Origin: Biomphalaria glabrata
Taxonomy: Eukaryota > Mollusca > Gastropoda > Planorbidae
Reading direction: 5' to 3'
Assembly: GCF_947242115.1 (NCBI RefSeq)
Contig: NC_074726.1
Coordinates: 6,193,951 to 6,257,950, forward strand
DNA length: 64,000 nucleotides
Part shown: in pieces, positions 1 through 11,400 of the stretch
How positions within the stretch are numbered: position 1 is the stretch's first letter
Layout of the letters: each line of letters opens with the position of its first letter
Notes under the pieces: generated by a model
The model's database searches: none
What the model saw: the letters and a program-made list of their open reading frames with translations, nothing else
What the model was told of the DNA's origin: nothing
Program-made: the position numbers and the translations under genes

Positions 1-690
1 AACCTAATCTCCAGGCCTGAAACTTTGGACATTGAACTTTGGGAATACACTAAAGTATGAATTAATATTAAAAAGTGTGTGACTATGTGTATAATTTTAA
101 ATATGAACAAATAAATCTTTTCCCTTTCTGGTCATAGTCTGCATTTAAGTTTCTATAGAGGAAAGACATCATCATATTTGTTTAACCCCGGCCCACACTC
201 CACAGGGCTTTGTTACGCCACTGACAAGTTGTAGGACTAATTTTGATGTAGGAATCATTTTGAAGTTATTAGTCCATTTCGACACAGTATACACTATTCT
301 CAGATTTCAATGCTACCAATCATCCCCTTCTATAGTTATTACTAATATAGGCCTATTTTTTGAGTCTGTAGAGTGTAGTGATTTATATTGTATTAATTCT
401 AATGTAAATCTTACATTAAATATTGTAAACTCTTTGGTATACAGCAAACAGTGTATTTCCGTTTTGGCTAGTGATTCAGGAAAGGTAGCGTAGAATAGCT
501 TTCCAAAAGTCGACACTCCACCTACATATTAGAGAGAGAGACGAGAGAAATAGAAACACAACAGTGATAGCTGCACGATTGTGGTACATACGATTCGAAA
601 TGTCATCACCATAGTCTCCGGGTCAAACCCTGACTCATTTATAAGGAGAAGTATCTTATTTTTTCATTAGTTATTTTTAGTTCTCCTTTC
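1..690. other. Intergenic, nothing recognised
   Basis: AT-rich sequence without a supported exon or a repeat that recurs in the window. Only a short GA-rich run near 530-550 stands out. The small open frames here have no domain-like content. Confidence 0.5.
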
Positions 691-692
691 AG

Positions 693-891
693 AAATATAT
701 GGCAAATGATGTAAAGGTCACCTGCTTCTGTGTCCCACTGTTATCGAGGGTGTCATGTGGTCAGCACAAGACCAACCTCCCAGGGACGCCTTAAAGAGCC
801 CGAAATTAAGTATCCCAATCTTCACCGTGATTCGAGTCCGGAACCACTGGTTCGGAAGCCAAGCGCTTTACCACTAAGCCACCGCGCCTCC
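693..891 (-). repeat. tRNA-headed SINE (family A), partial
   Basis: On the minus strand it begins GGAGGCGCGGTGGCTTAGTGG (A-box-like) followed by a B-box-like GACTCGAATCA, then a body that recurs at 2775, 3808, 5312 and 7535. The body includes the blocks TGACACCCTCG and GACCTTTACATCAT. It is a SINE and not a tRNA gene, because the tRNA fold is degenerate and the body is fused to it. Confidence 0.75.
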
Positions 892-1062
892 ATCACCCAT
901 AGTTAGAGCCCGAAGAATTAAATGATGTCATAGGCGCTGTAGCTTGCCAACTCACACATGGTTTCTTAGTTCGATGCATGGTTTGTCTCCAGAAAGGCGT
1001 TACCTTTCCGATATGGGTGCAGTTTTCACCGTTGGTGCCATCAGAAAAAAATTTCAACATAT

Positions 1063-1564
1063 TGTTATGACCCTATTCGCGACGCAAAAGGGTTAACTGT
1101 GTGTGATCAGCTGACATAAGTGACACAGGACAGTAATACAGTTTAGCGTGCTATATTGAAAGGCTAGGGTTATTTGCATGTGAATAGCGCCTGTGTTATG
1201 GTCATCTGATCATAGGCCTTGCAGGCCTGGGACACAGTGTGCAAGAAAGCGGCAGTTCAAGACCGGAAAGCGTAGAGACCGGGACTGTTAGTCGACCATG
1301 AAGTAGGTCCTGGTGCAGTCCTCCAGTGAAACGTACGAGTCCAGGAAGAGACAGTAGAGTTTCTGAGTTTAGTACAGTGATATACAGTCTAACGTTGTAG
1401 CAGTTGATTGTGTTGCCAATTGCGTCGTATTGGCTGTTTTATTTGACCCTTATTAAAGTACCAGATTATTTGGAGCCTTGTTGTCAAGTTCTTGATGTGA
1501 TGATGTGATGTCTTGTGTTTAGCAGTGTTTACAGAAGGCCTGATAAGGAGAGAGAATCGTAACA
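1063..1564 (+). mobile_element. Solo LTR, flanked by ATAT target duplication
   Basis: A 502-bp block starting TGTTATGACC and ending GAATCGTAACA, so its ends are short inverted repeats (TGTTA/TAACA). ATAT flanks it at 1059-1062 and 1565-1568. An ATTAAA-like poly(A) signal lies inside, which suggests plus orientation. No internal region is present, so this reads as a solo LTR of a Ty3/Gypsy-like element. Fossil. Confidence 0.65.
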
Positions 1565-1820
1565 ATATGTACAAAAATCCCAAAAGCGACGATCCAAACA
1601 GCAAAGTTTCCGATGATGTCGAAACAACATCGAACCACCAAAGAAGAAAATGAATACTGTCGGACTGAAGCACAAGTACGGTGAAAGCAATGGGGGAGTT
1701 TTGTTATACTAAAAGCAACAGCCTGGGTGCGTTATGTGCTCCGAGGTACCGTTTAACTAATATATGAAGCCGTTCTTACTTTTCAGCGGTATTTGATTAA
1801 CTAAGTACATAGGTCTAGAT

Positions 1821-2008
1821 CAGGGGTTCTCAACCTGTGGGTCGCGACACCCTTAGGGGGTCGATTGACGATTTGCCAGGGGTCGTCTAAGACCATCGAA
1901 AATATGGAATGTTTTTTGTCTATTCTTCTATTGCTGTGTGGATGGGGGTCGCCGAAGAGTGAGATTGTAAAAAGGGGGTCGTCGAGCTTAAAAGGTTGAG
2001 AACCGCTG
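1821..2008. mobile_element. hAT-type MITE with 8-bp target duplication
   Basis: A 188-bp element with terminal inverted repeats CAGGGGTTCTCAACC and GGTTGAGAACCGCTG, typical of nonautonomous hAT elements. A perfect 8-bp direct repeat GTCTAGAT flanks it at 1813-1820 and 2009-2016, the size hAT transposases make. It has no coding capacity. Confidence 0.9.
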
Positions 2009-2089
2009 GTCTAGATCATCACAAACAGCCGTTTTTGTTTTTATATGTCATGAGTAAACGTAAACGTTATGAAGCGGCAGCCAGTGTTC

Positions 2090-2330
2090 ATTCTTCTTCC
2101 TCGTTCTCATTATTATTTTGGAGCCTTCAGATGTCAAGACCTATATATGATATTAACTATGCCGTGGTTTCCAAATCAGGAAGCTCTTCATATAATTTTC
2201 TTTCTATTGGGCTGTTTTGGGGACAGTGTATTGTTCGGCCCTTTTTTTTTTTTTGGTAGAGAATGCAGTTTTGAAGAACATGGTCAGGATTCTCTGGTGA
2301 CAATCCTCAAGGACAAATTTAGCTAGTTGT
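2090..2330 (-). mobile_element. LINE 3' end (I/Nimbus-like tail)
   Basis: Shares about 200 bp with 17125-17335. The minus-strand reading there ends in a peptide with [11 protein letters not shown], then a [16 protein letters not shown] block and a stop, the kind of tail found after RNase H in I-clade LINEs. This copy is decayed. Assignment to the snail element Nimbus is a guess from memory. Confidence 0.5.
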
Positions 2331-2774
2331 AATTTTGAGCTTCCGGAACATATGTTGTCTCATTCTGTTGTGTCCGGTTCTGAGTCAACAGATTAGACGT
2401 TGATCTTGTCGGGATAGCTTACAGTAGGCGTCATCTTTCTTGTGATTCGGATGAGAGATTGTCCATTTCTCATTTATTGTATTCACTATTAGTTTTCTTC
2501 TGGAAAGATTGCAATTTTCAATAGTGTGTGTTGTTATCCCACACTTGGCGAGTGCGTCAGCCTCCTCATTTCCTTCTAGTGCAATATGTGCTGATATCCA
2601 CTGAATAACGGGTTATTGTTTTTTTTGTTTTTTGTTGTTGTTGTTGTTGGGCTTTATAGCAACTATTATAAACTTTTAAGTAGTTCGATATCATTTTAAC
2701 GTCTTTATATTAGCGAGTAAGTAAAACTTCCTTTCACACATTGCGATCTAGAGAGCCAATGATGATTAGATCAT

Positions 2775-2995
2775 CAGTTTCTTAACGAGCAGGGTGTCAT
2801 GTGGCCAGCACAACGACCAACCACCTTTATTTTCCCAAACTAAAGTCAGGTACCCATTAGAGCTGGGGGGGGGGACTCAGGGACGCCGTAAAAATCCCGA
2901 AATTCAAAATCCCAGTCTTGACTGAGATTTCAACCTAGGACCCAGGTTTGGAACCCTAACGCTTAACCACTCAGGCGCCGCCCCCCTCCCCACGT
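2775..2995 (-). repeat. tRNA-headed SINE (family A), partial
   Basis: Carries the family A blocks: GTGTCATGTGGCCAGCACAA, then a ...CCCATTAGAGCTGGG... block, and ends at the right in a degenerate reverse tRNA head with GCGCC. A run of G interrupts it near 2866. Confidence 0.7.
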
Positions 2996-3404
2996 AGTGA
3001 TTAGAATGACTTTTTCTTCAAAAGACGACGATAAAACTTAGTGATTGATTGACGTTGATTGATTTACGCTAATTGATTACCGTTGGTACTTCAGTTTACA
3101 TTTCAATGAGAGAAAAACAAGTTGTTTAAAAATAAAAAGCTTAAAAAATATTCCCCACAGGAGGTTTGGACTAGCTGGTGAGCTAATAATCTTCAATTGT
3201 AAACTATTTTTGATGTTATATGAATTGAGTTGTTGAAAAATGTTGAAAAAGATCATTTACTAATTTGAACACATTTGTAGGCCTAATTTTACAAAAAAAA
3301 ATCGAACAGGCAATTGGCAAGAAAGTAAAAAAAAAGAACAATATCTCATCTCATCTATCCCTTTGACTTCGGTCGTAGGGGTGCTACGATAGATTGCGTA
3401 ACGT

Positions 3405-3530
3405 AACGAATTGGTCGTTGTGCTGGAAACATGACACCCTCGTAAACCGTAGGCCACAGAAACAGATGACCTTTACATCATCTGCCCTATAGACCACAAG
3501 GTCTGAAAGGGGAACTTTACTTTTACAGTA
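3405..3530 (+). repeat. SINE family A, 3' part
   Basis: Contains the 3' half of the family A consensus in plus orientation: the TTGGTCGTTGTGCTGG block, GACACCCTCG, GACCTTTACATCATCTGCCC and the tail CACAAGGTCTGAAAGGGGAA. The tRNA head is missing. Confidence 0.7.
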
Positions 3531-3544
3531 TTGCCAGTCAGAGT

Positions 3545-4260
3545 GTTAGCGTGTATTCATTTGTCTTCTTTTCCTGGTATCTGATACGCAGCATTTTTCT
3601 GTAGCATTTACTCTCCATTGCTTGGATTCTCAGCGTTCAGTGTCCAACTTTCACAACCCTAGAGGAGTACAGAGACTACTAGGGAAGATTATAGTTTTAA
3701 TTTTACTAGGAAGCTGATGTTACTATTAAACATTTTGTACTTTCTGCTCATGTGGAGGCCAAACGTGTTTTTTACCTTTTTTTTTTAAATTGATTCTTCA
3801 TCTCTTGGTATGGAGGCGCGGTGGCTAAGTGGCAAAGCGCTTGACTTCTGAACCGGGGGTCTGGGTTTCGAATCATGATGAAGACTATAATTTTTAATCT
3901 TGGGATTTTTAGGGCTTCGCTTAGTAGGCTCTTAGTCCACTCCCCTTTAATGGGTGCCTGACAGTAGTTGGGGAAAAGTTAAAGCGGTTGGTCGTTGTGC
4001 TGGCCCGTGACACCCTCGTTAACAGTAGGTCACAGAAACACGACCTTTACACCATCAGCCCCATAGATCACAAGGTCTGAAAGGCGAACTTTATCTCTTG
4101 CTATGTTTGACCCTCGATCAACTTCTTCTGATGTTTAGCCATCCAACCGTAGGGTCCTATCTCCACTACAAAGTAGTTCTTTGCTTCTTTTTTTTTTTCA
4201 GCACTGATTTACAAGCCAACTGCTCTAGCTGCAGCATACATGTTTGAAGTGGAATTTAAT
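3545..4260 (-). mobile_element. LINE RT C-terminal fragment, split by a SINE
   Basis: The minus-strand translation of 3545-3799 includes GCESWTLNAE preceded by SLVV-VLL, the conserved segment after the RT fingers and palm in many non-LTR elements (LLYGCESWTL). The remnant continues beyond 4100. A family A SINE at 3808-4092 interrupts it, so the LINE is the older insertion. Confidence 0.55.
3808..4092 (+). repeat. Full-length SINE family A with target duplication
   Basis: About 285 bp. It begins with GGAGGCGCGGTGGCTAAGTG (A box) and a B box near GGGTTTCGAATC, and ends in the CACAAGGTCTGAAAGGCGAA tail. An 8-bp direct repeat ATCTCTTG flanks it at 3800-3807 and 4093-4100. This copy best defines the family here: a tRNA-derived pol III head fused to a body of about 200 bp. 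Confidence 0.85.
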
Positions 4261-5119
4261 CTTAGCTTGACCATTAACTGGCGGCCTAATTCTAACTCTC
4301 AGGTTTGCAGTTATATAAGACTGCTAGGCACCTAGTTTAGTTAGTTTAGTTACGCACCATAATACACCGACAGTGAACGCACATTTTATAGTGACGACAT
4401 AGACGTGAGAGTTGGAGATTAATGTAGACTTTCAGTTTAGATATTGCTAGGCTCTAAACGGGGTAACATCATTGTTAGTGACGGACTTAACTGTGGCCCA
4501 TTCTGTATTTAAGATTGTTTATAATTTTATACTGAGTGAACTTGGTTATTGAGCCTGTTGTTACCTGTTCATTCTTTGTAACGAGATGTTCATGTTTTCG
4601 GACTTGCATCTGTAATACATTCTACAAGCTACGCACGCATCTAGGATTGTTGAGATATCTAGAAATACTTCAAGTACATCTTATTACACATGCATCCGTT
4701 ACAAGACCTCGGTTGAGAGAATGCAGACCGGGTACAAGGATAATATTCCAGCACAAAAAAGCAAAACTGTTTATCTTTTACATTCTAAATTTGAATCTAT
4801 TCTGGTCACAAAGTAAAGACTTACCTGGAGGCAGCTTGTCTGCTTTTACTGCAATGAACAAGAGTAGCAGTTTCGAGGTAAGAGTGGCAGAAAGTAGGCC
4901 CCACCTCATCGTTTCCCAAAATTATTATTCTAATTTGATTTGCCGTTGTTGAATTACAGATACGACTGCTGTTACGGTCACAATCCTATAGATAGATTAC
5001 ATGGGCGTACATAGGAGTTTTGGGTAAAAAGCAAAGTCACAGATCCTTAACGGCCATTGTCTATTTACAAGGCTTAGATGAAGTTACCCCGTCTGAGTGG
5101 AATATGTTATACATTGTCT
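4261..5119. other. Intergenic, nothing recognised
   Basis: No exon or recurring repeat supported. A 138-codon open frame at 4536-4952 has no recognisable domain, no useful start context and unremarkable composition, so it is left uncalled. Confidence 0.4.
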
Positions 5120-5275
5120 TTCCCACTCCCCATGCTCGGATCAAGTTGAAACTTTGCACAAGTATTCATTGTTGGTGACAACACATGAATGAATTTAAAA
5201 AATTAACCAATTAACTTCGATAGTTAATGGTAATAAATCAATTTTATTGTATATAGAAAAACATTGCAGTATTAA
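5120..5275 (+). repeat. Dispersed repeat, first of four copies
   Basis: Shares the pattern ATCAAGTTGAAACTTTGCAC, TATTCATTGTT, an AATTAACCAATTAA block and a TTAATGGTAAT-like segment with 13180-13290, 19180-19400 and 63560-63800, all in plus orientation. Class unknown; no coding capacity seen. Confidence 0.55.
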
Positions 5276-5311
5276 GACATTGAATGGTGCTCTTCGTTCA
5301 TTCATTGTAAG

Positions 5312-5588
5312 TAAAGTTTTCCCTCTCAGACCTTGTGGTCTATAGGGCAGATGATATAAAGGTCATATGATTCTGCGGCCTGCGGTTTACGAGGGTGTCA
5401 TGTGGCCAGCACAACGACCAACCGCCTTTATTTTTCCCCAACTAATGTCAGGTACCCATTAGAGCTGGGTGGACTCAGAGGCACCCAGAGATCCCGAAAT
5501 TACAAATCACAGTCTTCACCAGGATTCGAACCCGGGAGCCCCGGTTCAGAAGCCAAGCGCTTTACCGCTCGACCACCGCGCCTCCTTC
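5312..5588 (-). repeat. Full-length SINE family A
   Basis: Complete copy in minus orientation. The CAGACCTTGTGGTCTATAGG tail complement is at the left, and the reverse tRNA head ending CCGCGCCTCC is at the right, with a good B-box complement GGATTCGAACCC near 5521. Confidence 0.85.
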
Positions 5589-5929
5589 ACTCATTGTATG
5601 CTTTACATTATTTATTAATTTTTATGGCATAACAATGATGAAGGAAAGCAGATTATTGCTGTTTTAAAATCTATGGTCGCAGCCTTATTTAATTCTATTC
5701 TTAATTCTAGACCATCTTATTTAATATGAAATATTGTGATATTATGATTTGAAATTTAATATGAAATACTATTATCTAGACTGTAATCCTAACCCTAAGT
5801 TCGAAAAAGAAAAATAATTACGCCATGTGCGTATCAATGTGTTATATCTTAGGTGTAGGCTAATAAGAGATCTAAATCTCCTCTAAGTCGATGGATTTTT
5901 ACAAGGATTCAGACAACACGTTCCATGTT

Positions 5930-6185
5930 GTAACGACTCTGGGAAGAAAGAGCACTTACATAGATTTGTCCTAGCATATGGAATAAAAAAAATGTACCTT
6001 TGTCCGTGTTTTTCTGAATATGTAATTAGTAATTAGGCTGTTGTTGTTGTTTTTTTGGTGAGGGGGGTTATAATTTTATTTCAGTGTTTTATGTATTATT
6101 GCTGCTTAATTTCTTAATATCTCTAAATGTATTCGTATTGATTTTATTTTTACAAATGGTTTTACTCTAGTCAAATGAAACGTGA
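5930..6185 (-). mobile_element. Decayed 3' fragment of the 2A-bearing LINE family
   Basis: Matches the 3' coding end of the LINE at 20092-23610: blocks TTTGTCCTAGCATATGG, AGTGTTTTATGTATTATTGC and TTTTACTCTAGTCAAATG. It is well diverged, with insertions, so it is an older copy. Confidence 0.7.
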
Positions 6186-7534
6186 ATAGAAACCTATTTT
6201 CAAGTAGGCTATTTTCTTATCACGGGTCTATTTTCAGTCTGCTTCCAGCAATATTGGACCTACCCGAGATTGTGCAAATTATTGTCCAGCGAAGCCACTT
6301 TGTGGCCACAAATTGTCGAATAAATCTAAAGTAGAAGGTTAAGTTAAGTCAACAGAGAGGTCTAGACTGTATTTCCAAATTTTGAGTTTGGAGAGCACGT
6401 TCAGTAGAGTGAGGAGGCTAAGTCCCAAGTGCTCGTGGTGCGTAATTCTACGCCTTAGTTTTATTCGTATTACGCTATTATTAGATCTGGGCGCATCCAT
6501 TGTCTTCCGAGACAGAAGAAGCCATAATCCTGTGTAGTTATACGAGGGCTTTTTACTTGAATTGAAACGACTCGCTTTATAACGCCCACCAACATCCACA
6601 TGAATAGGCCTACATACTTTTCGGACTTAAATTCTAGTACCATTTCTTACTGTGCTTCCTCCCCCGGTGAGTCCACAACCAACAAAAGTTAGTCCTACGT
6701 ATTATCTCTTATCTTCGACTTCTCAATACAACATCGAGCTACGACGTGTACTTGAGGCTCCCCATTTTTTGGCCCTTTATTAATTCAATGACAACCCCCT
6801 TAATTTCATTTATTTTTATCATTTTCCAATGAATCAACCCCTTTGCCAAACAGTCTATAATCTATATGCTAACTTAAAGCAGACTTTATAATCAAATCAA
6901 AAATATAAAAAATTGTCAGTGAATAAACGACCTTTTTAAAGTGTGTGGTTTTTTTTTTTTGGTAGAGTAAAAGGGGGGGGGGGGTATATGTAATACTGTT
7001 TGTGGAGGAGATGAGTTATTCTAAATATGATGCCTCTCTAGATCTATGACGGACAAAAAAAAAAGAAGGCTTATATGTGGACTTAGTAGCGAATAGTCAT
7101 ATTTCCCGTCTCTCCCTCTAGCACTCCGCGGGAAGAGCGAATCTTTAACAATTTATTTATCAGTACTTTTAGAATTTACGGGTAAAGAATGTATGTAGCC
7201 TATTGGTGGGGAATTATTTTATGCTAGGATGCCAAGAGTGATTCAAAGACGGGTGTACTATGTTTGAAACTGAGCTTTACTGGCCTCTCCATTGGGGGAT
7301 GCCAAAAAAAAATGGGGCGGCCTCAAACTTTGTGGTTGGGAATGAAGGCTTTCAATTGGAGGATGCAAAAAAGAAGTATGCGATGTCATTAAAAAAAATG
7401 CTGGCTGTTCCACTGAATATACAAGGGCCAAAAAGTGTGTGGCTGGGGGGGGGGAGAAATGTTTCATTTAAAAGTAATGTGTCTATTGTTCACGTGAGAA
7501 GGGAGGGCATGTAGAAACATGTACACAAAACAAA
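6186..7534. other. Intergenic, nothing recognised
   Basis: No supported exon. Poly-G and poly-T tracts near 6950-6985 are the only conspicuous features. Open frames at 6339-6599 and 7258-7514 lack any recognisable domain. Confidence 0.4.
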
Positions 7535-7722
7535 GTACAGCACAATGACCAACCGCCTTTACATTCTCAAACTAATTTCAGGTATCCATTAGAGCTGGGT
7601 GGAGTCAGGGGTGTCATAAGAATCCTTTAGTCCAAATCCCAGGTTTTCTTTTGTCAGGATTTAAACCGGAGACCCTTTGTTTAAGAAGCAAGGTTCTGCC
7701 ACTCAGCCACCACACCCACTTA
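7535..7722 (-). repeat. SINE family A, decayed
   Basis: Contains the GCACAATGACCAACCGCCTT block, the CCATTAGAGCTGGGTGGA block and a reverse tRNA head ending in CAGCCACCACACCCA. More diverged than the copies at 3808 and 5312. Confidence 0.65.
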
Positions 7723-7728
7723 ACATAT

Positions 7729-8115
7729 TGTTGTAACCCTGCCTTGCACCAGTGCTTGAGGTGCGCACTAGCGCACTAGTGAACGTAAACAGGAAGAGAC
7801 TAGAACGGAGAGAATAACAGTGCATCAGGGATTGTGAAGAGTCTGAATGTTTGGGAAACTAAGAAGAAGCCAGCTTTTGATGCTGCCTGAAGGTTGTAGT
7901 AGGGACCTGGAGCGAAGCGGGGAAGGCTGTCGTTGGTCCACATTCGGGTTAAGTAGCAAAGGACTGGTATACTTAGTAGTGAGACTCTGAGGAAGCTGAA
8001 GGATGAATCATCATGTTATGTGTTTACCCTAGTGAATAAACACAACTATTATTTCCTGTTAAACTGTGTTGAGTTGCATGCCTATTCGTTGAGTGCCTAA
8101 CCTAGAGTTACAACA
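7729..8115 (+). mobile_element. Solo LTR, flanked by ATAT target duplication
   Basis: A 387-bp block beginning TGTTGTAACCC and ending GAGTTACAACA, with perfect terminal inverted repeats TGTTGTAAC/GTTACAACA. ATAT flanks it on both sides (7725-7728, 8116-8119). An AATAAA near 8035 fits a plus-strand LTR poly(A) signal. Solo LTR of an LTR retrotransposon; fossil. Confidence 0.75.
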
Positions 8116-8421
8116 ATATATTAGGAATTAATTAAATTTAAAAAAAAAATTACTTATTTTATTGGCAACCCTGGTGCTGATACCTAAAACACTTTTGTTT
8201 TAAACTTATTGCTTGGTTAAATAAATAGGTACCTCACTGACCAAGCTACATACTATTATTGTTCTGCAAACAGTACAGACTTCAAGTCATTGTAATAAAG
8301 GTCATTTTTCATTAGAATAGTTCTGTTTCAAAAGTATGTTAAATGGCATTACAAATGTACACATAGGGTTAAATAAAAATTCAAGACACTCTAAATAAAA
8401 AAAAAAAATTTGCTTTCATCT

Positions 8422-8427
8422 TTTATT
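8422..8427 (-). promoter_or_regulatory. Candidate poly(A) signal of TYW5
   Basis: AATAAA on the minus strand, only three bases past the TYW5 stop codon (8431-8433). If used, the 3' UTR would be extremely short; more distal signals may exist below 8160. Confidence 0.35.
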
Positions 8428-8430
8428 TAG

Positions 8431-11400
8431 TCATGTTTGTTTAGCTAAAAATGTATGTCTAATTCTGTCTATAAGTCTGTGTGCGTAAAACTCTTGGTAT
8501 TCTTCTGGTAGTTCTTCTAGTGCTTTTATTGCCCTGTCAACTATCTGGTTGGCACGTTGTGCAGGGAGCAAGTCATGATTTCCGTAGGGGTCCTTAGTGT
8601 CATACAGTTTGTCCTCTAGGTGGCGCCAGAAGACGTTGACAGCAACTCCAGCATCCTCGTACGTCATATTGTGAAACCAAAGAGCTGGGAAAGAGAACAA
8701 TGTTGTTTTTTTTTAATAAGAAGTGAAACAAAATGAAAAAGTGAAACAAGAAACAACTAAACAAGAAACAGTGAAACAAAAAAACAGTGAAACAAAGCAA
8801 GAAACAGATAAACAAGAAACAATGAAAGAAGAAACAGTGAAAGAAGAAACACTGAAACAAGAAACAAAGCAAGAAACAGTGAAACAAGAAACAAAGCAAG
8901 AAACAGATAAACAAGAAACAAGAAACAGTGAAACAAGAAACAGTGAAAAAAGAAACAATGCAAGAAACAGATAAACAAGAAACAATGAAACAAGAAACAG
9001 TGAAACAAGAAACAAAGCAAGAAACAGATAAACAAGAAACAATGAAAGAAGAAACAGTGAAACAAAGCGAGAAACAGATAAACAAGAAACAATGAAGCAA
9101 GAAACAGTGAAACAAGAAACAGTGAAACAAGAAACCAAGCAAGAAACAGATAAACAAGAAACAATGAAACAAGAAACAGTGAAACAAGAAACAAAGCAAG
9201 AAACAGATAAACAAGAAACAATGAAACAAAACTGTGAAAAAAGAAACAATGAAAGAAGACGCAATAAACAGTGAAAAAAGAAACAGTGAAAAAAGAAACA
9301 AAGCAAGAAACAGATAAACAATAAACAATGAAAAAAGAAACAAAGCAAGAAACAGATAAACAAGAAACAATGAAAGAAGAAACAGTAAAACAAAGCAAGA
9401 AACAGATAAACAATGAAACAAGAAACAGTGAAACAAGAAACAAAGCAAGAAACAGATAAACAAGAAACAATGAAATAAAACTGTGAAAAAAGAAACAATG
9501 AAAGAAGACGCAATAAACAGTGAAACAAGAAACAGTGAAAAAAGAAACAAAGCAAGAAACAGATAAACAAGAAACAATGAAAATAGAAACAAAGCAAGAA
9601 ACAGATAAACAAGAAACAATGAAAGAAGACGCAAGAAACAGTGAAACAAGAAACTGTGAAACAAGAAACAACAAAACAAGAAACAGTGAAACAAGAAAAA
9701 ATACAAATCTTAAAAAATAAACACTAAAACGGAGAAACACTTTAACATGTAATAATGATATAATGAAACAAAAAAAAACTAAAACAGCGACACCAGTAAC
9801 AATGAAATGAAAAACAGTAAAACAAGAAGGAATATGTATTCACCCCTAACAAGCTAGTAGTGTTACTCTTACAAATGAGATAAACTAGACCATAGAGCTC
9901 AATGGACTATGTTTATGCACCTATGTCCTACTGTAGTGACAGGGAAAGCATATGGTATGAGAAAGGTCTGCATGACAATTTTGTTCCAAGATTCCATTGG
10001 AATCCAAATCTGCTGTGTAGAAATCTAAAACAATGCACTCCTCCTGTAATCTTCAGACTATCTTATTATTATTGTCTTCCCTATGTTTTGTGCCCTGGTC
10101 TGTCCTTTATTACCATAAATCTGATTAATCAATTTCTCTCATTAAAAATTAGGTCCCTAGAGCTGCCTTTATTCATGCCATGTATGCAACGTTATGTAAT
10201 GATGCCTTCTGAATAAAATTGCATTATGGCCACTACACAAATGAAACAAAATAGACAAACACATTTCAACTATTCTTGTTAAGTAATAGAGTGTAAGGAT
10301 ATAAAACTTGGACTGCTTTATTTGATCCTTACTGGAAAGATTGGACTATTGGAAACAAAGGACTATTTTTTTAATTAACGACAACAACGGGCCACAAAGA
10401 AGAACAGACACAAAACACAAAGAACATCATTGATTGACTACACAGAGATGTCTTGTTCCTTTTCACCTTCCCGAGTCAATGAGTAGGGCTGATACCGAGT
10501 CAATGAGTAAGGGTTCATACCGAGTCAATGAGTAGGTCTGATACCGAGTCAATGAGTAGGTCTGATACCGAGTCAATGAGTAAGGGTTAATACCGAGTCA
10601 ATGAGTAGGTCTGATACCGAGTCAATGAGTAGGTCTGATACCGAGTCAATGAGTAAGGGTTCATACCGAGTCAATGAGTAGGGCTGATACCGAGTCAATG
10701 AGTAGAGCTGATACCGAGTCAATGAGTAGGTCTGATACCGAGTCAATGAGTAGGGCTGATACCGAGTCAATGAGTAGGGCTGATACCGAGTCAATGAGTA
10801 GGGCTGATACCGAGTCAATGAGTAGGGCTGATACCGAGTCAATGAGTAGGGCTGATACCGAGTCAATGAGTAGGGCTGATACCGAGTCAATGAGTAGGGC
10901 TGATACCGACTGACAGAGTAAGGAACAAACAAGTTTTTGTACCATTTGGTTGTAGCCTTAAATAGACAATTGTCGCCCACTTTGTGACGACTTGATGTAG
11001 TTTTAATGGAATGAGTGGGAGTTGTATTCTAGGATTTTTCTGGCTTTGCTAAGAAATTTTTGTTCATTTAAATTTTGTAGGGTTCTTCATGTTGTTTTTT
11101 TAAACTTATTTTAATAAAATTGTTCCAGTGTAGATTTCTCCTCGGCTTTCAATACCATACAGCCACATCTAATGATAAACAAACTGAGTAACTTAAATGT
11201 TAGCCCTTACATGCTAGCACGGGTTCCAAACTTTTTAACCTGTCTCCGTATGTTAAAGTCAACAACACCAAATCGTCAACTCGAGTACTATGCATGGGTG
11301 CTCCACAAGGTTGTGTACTTTCTCATGTACTGTATACTCGTAACACTACTGACATAAGAAGCATCTATGACTCAGTTAAACTCATTAAATTTGCTGATGA

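Noticed and set aside
3808-3880. tRNA gene candidate (A and B boxes present)
   Set aside because: The same head recurs fused to a common body and flanked by a target duplication, so it is a SINE head; the cloverleaf is imperfect.
4536-4952. 138-codon frame in intergenic DNA
   Set aside because: No domain, no homology I recognise, no splice context; composition like its surroundings.
8600-9740. Three overlapping minus-strand frames of 299-368 codons rich in Phe, Leu, Cys and Ser
   Set aside because: They are translations of the GAAACA minisatellite in all three frames and overlap the last TYW5 exon; composition is that of the repeat.
10573-10980. Repetitive frames with YSLTRYQP or MSRADTES units; also a possible CRISPR-like array
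   Set aside because: Period 24 is divisible by three, so every frame stays open. The units are contiguous with no spacers, so it is not a CRISPR array.
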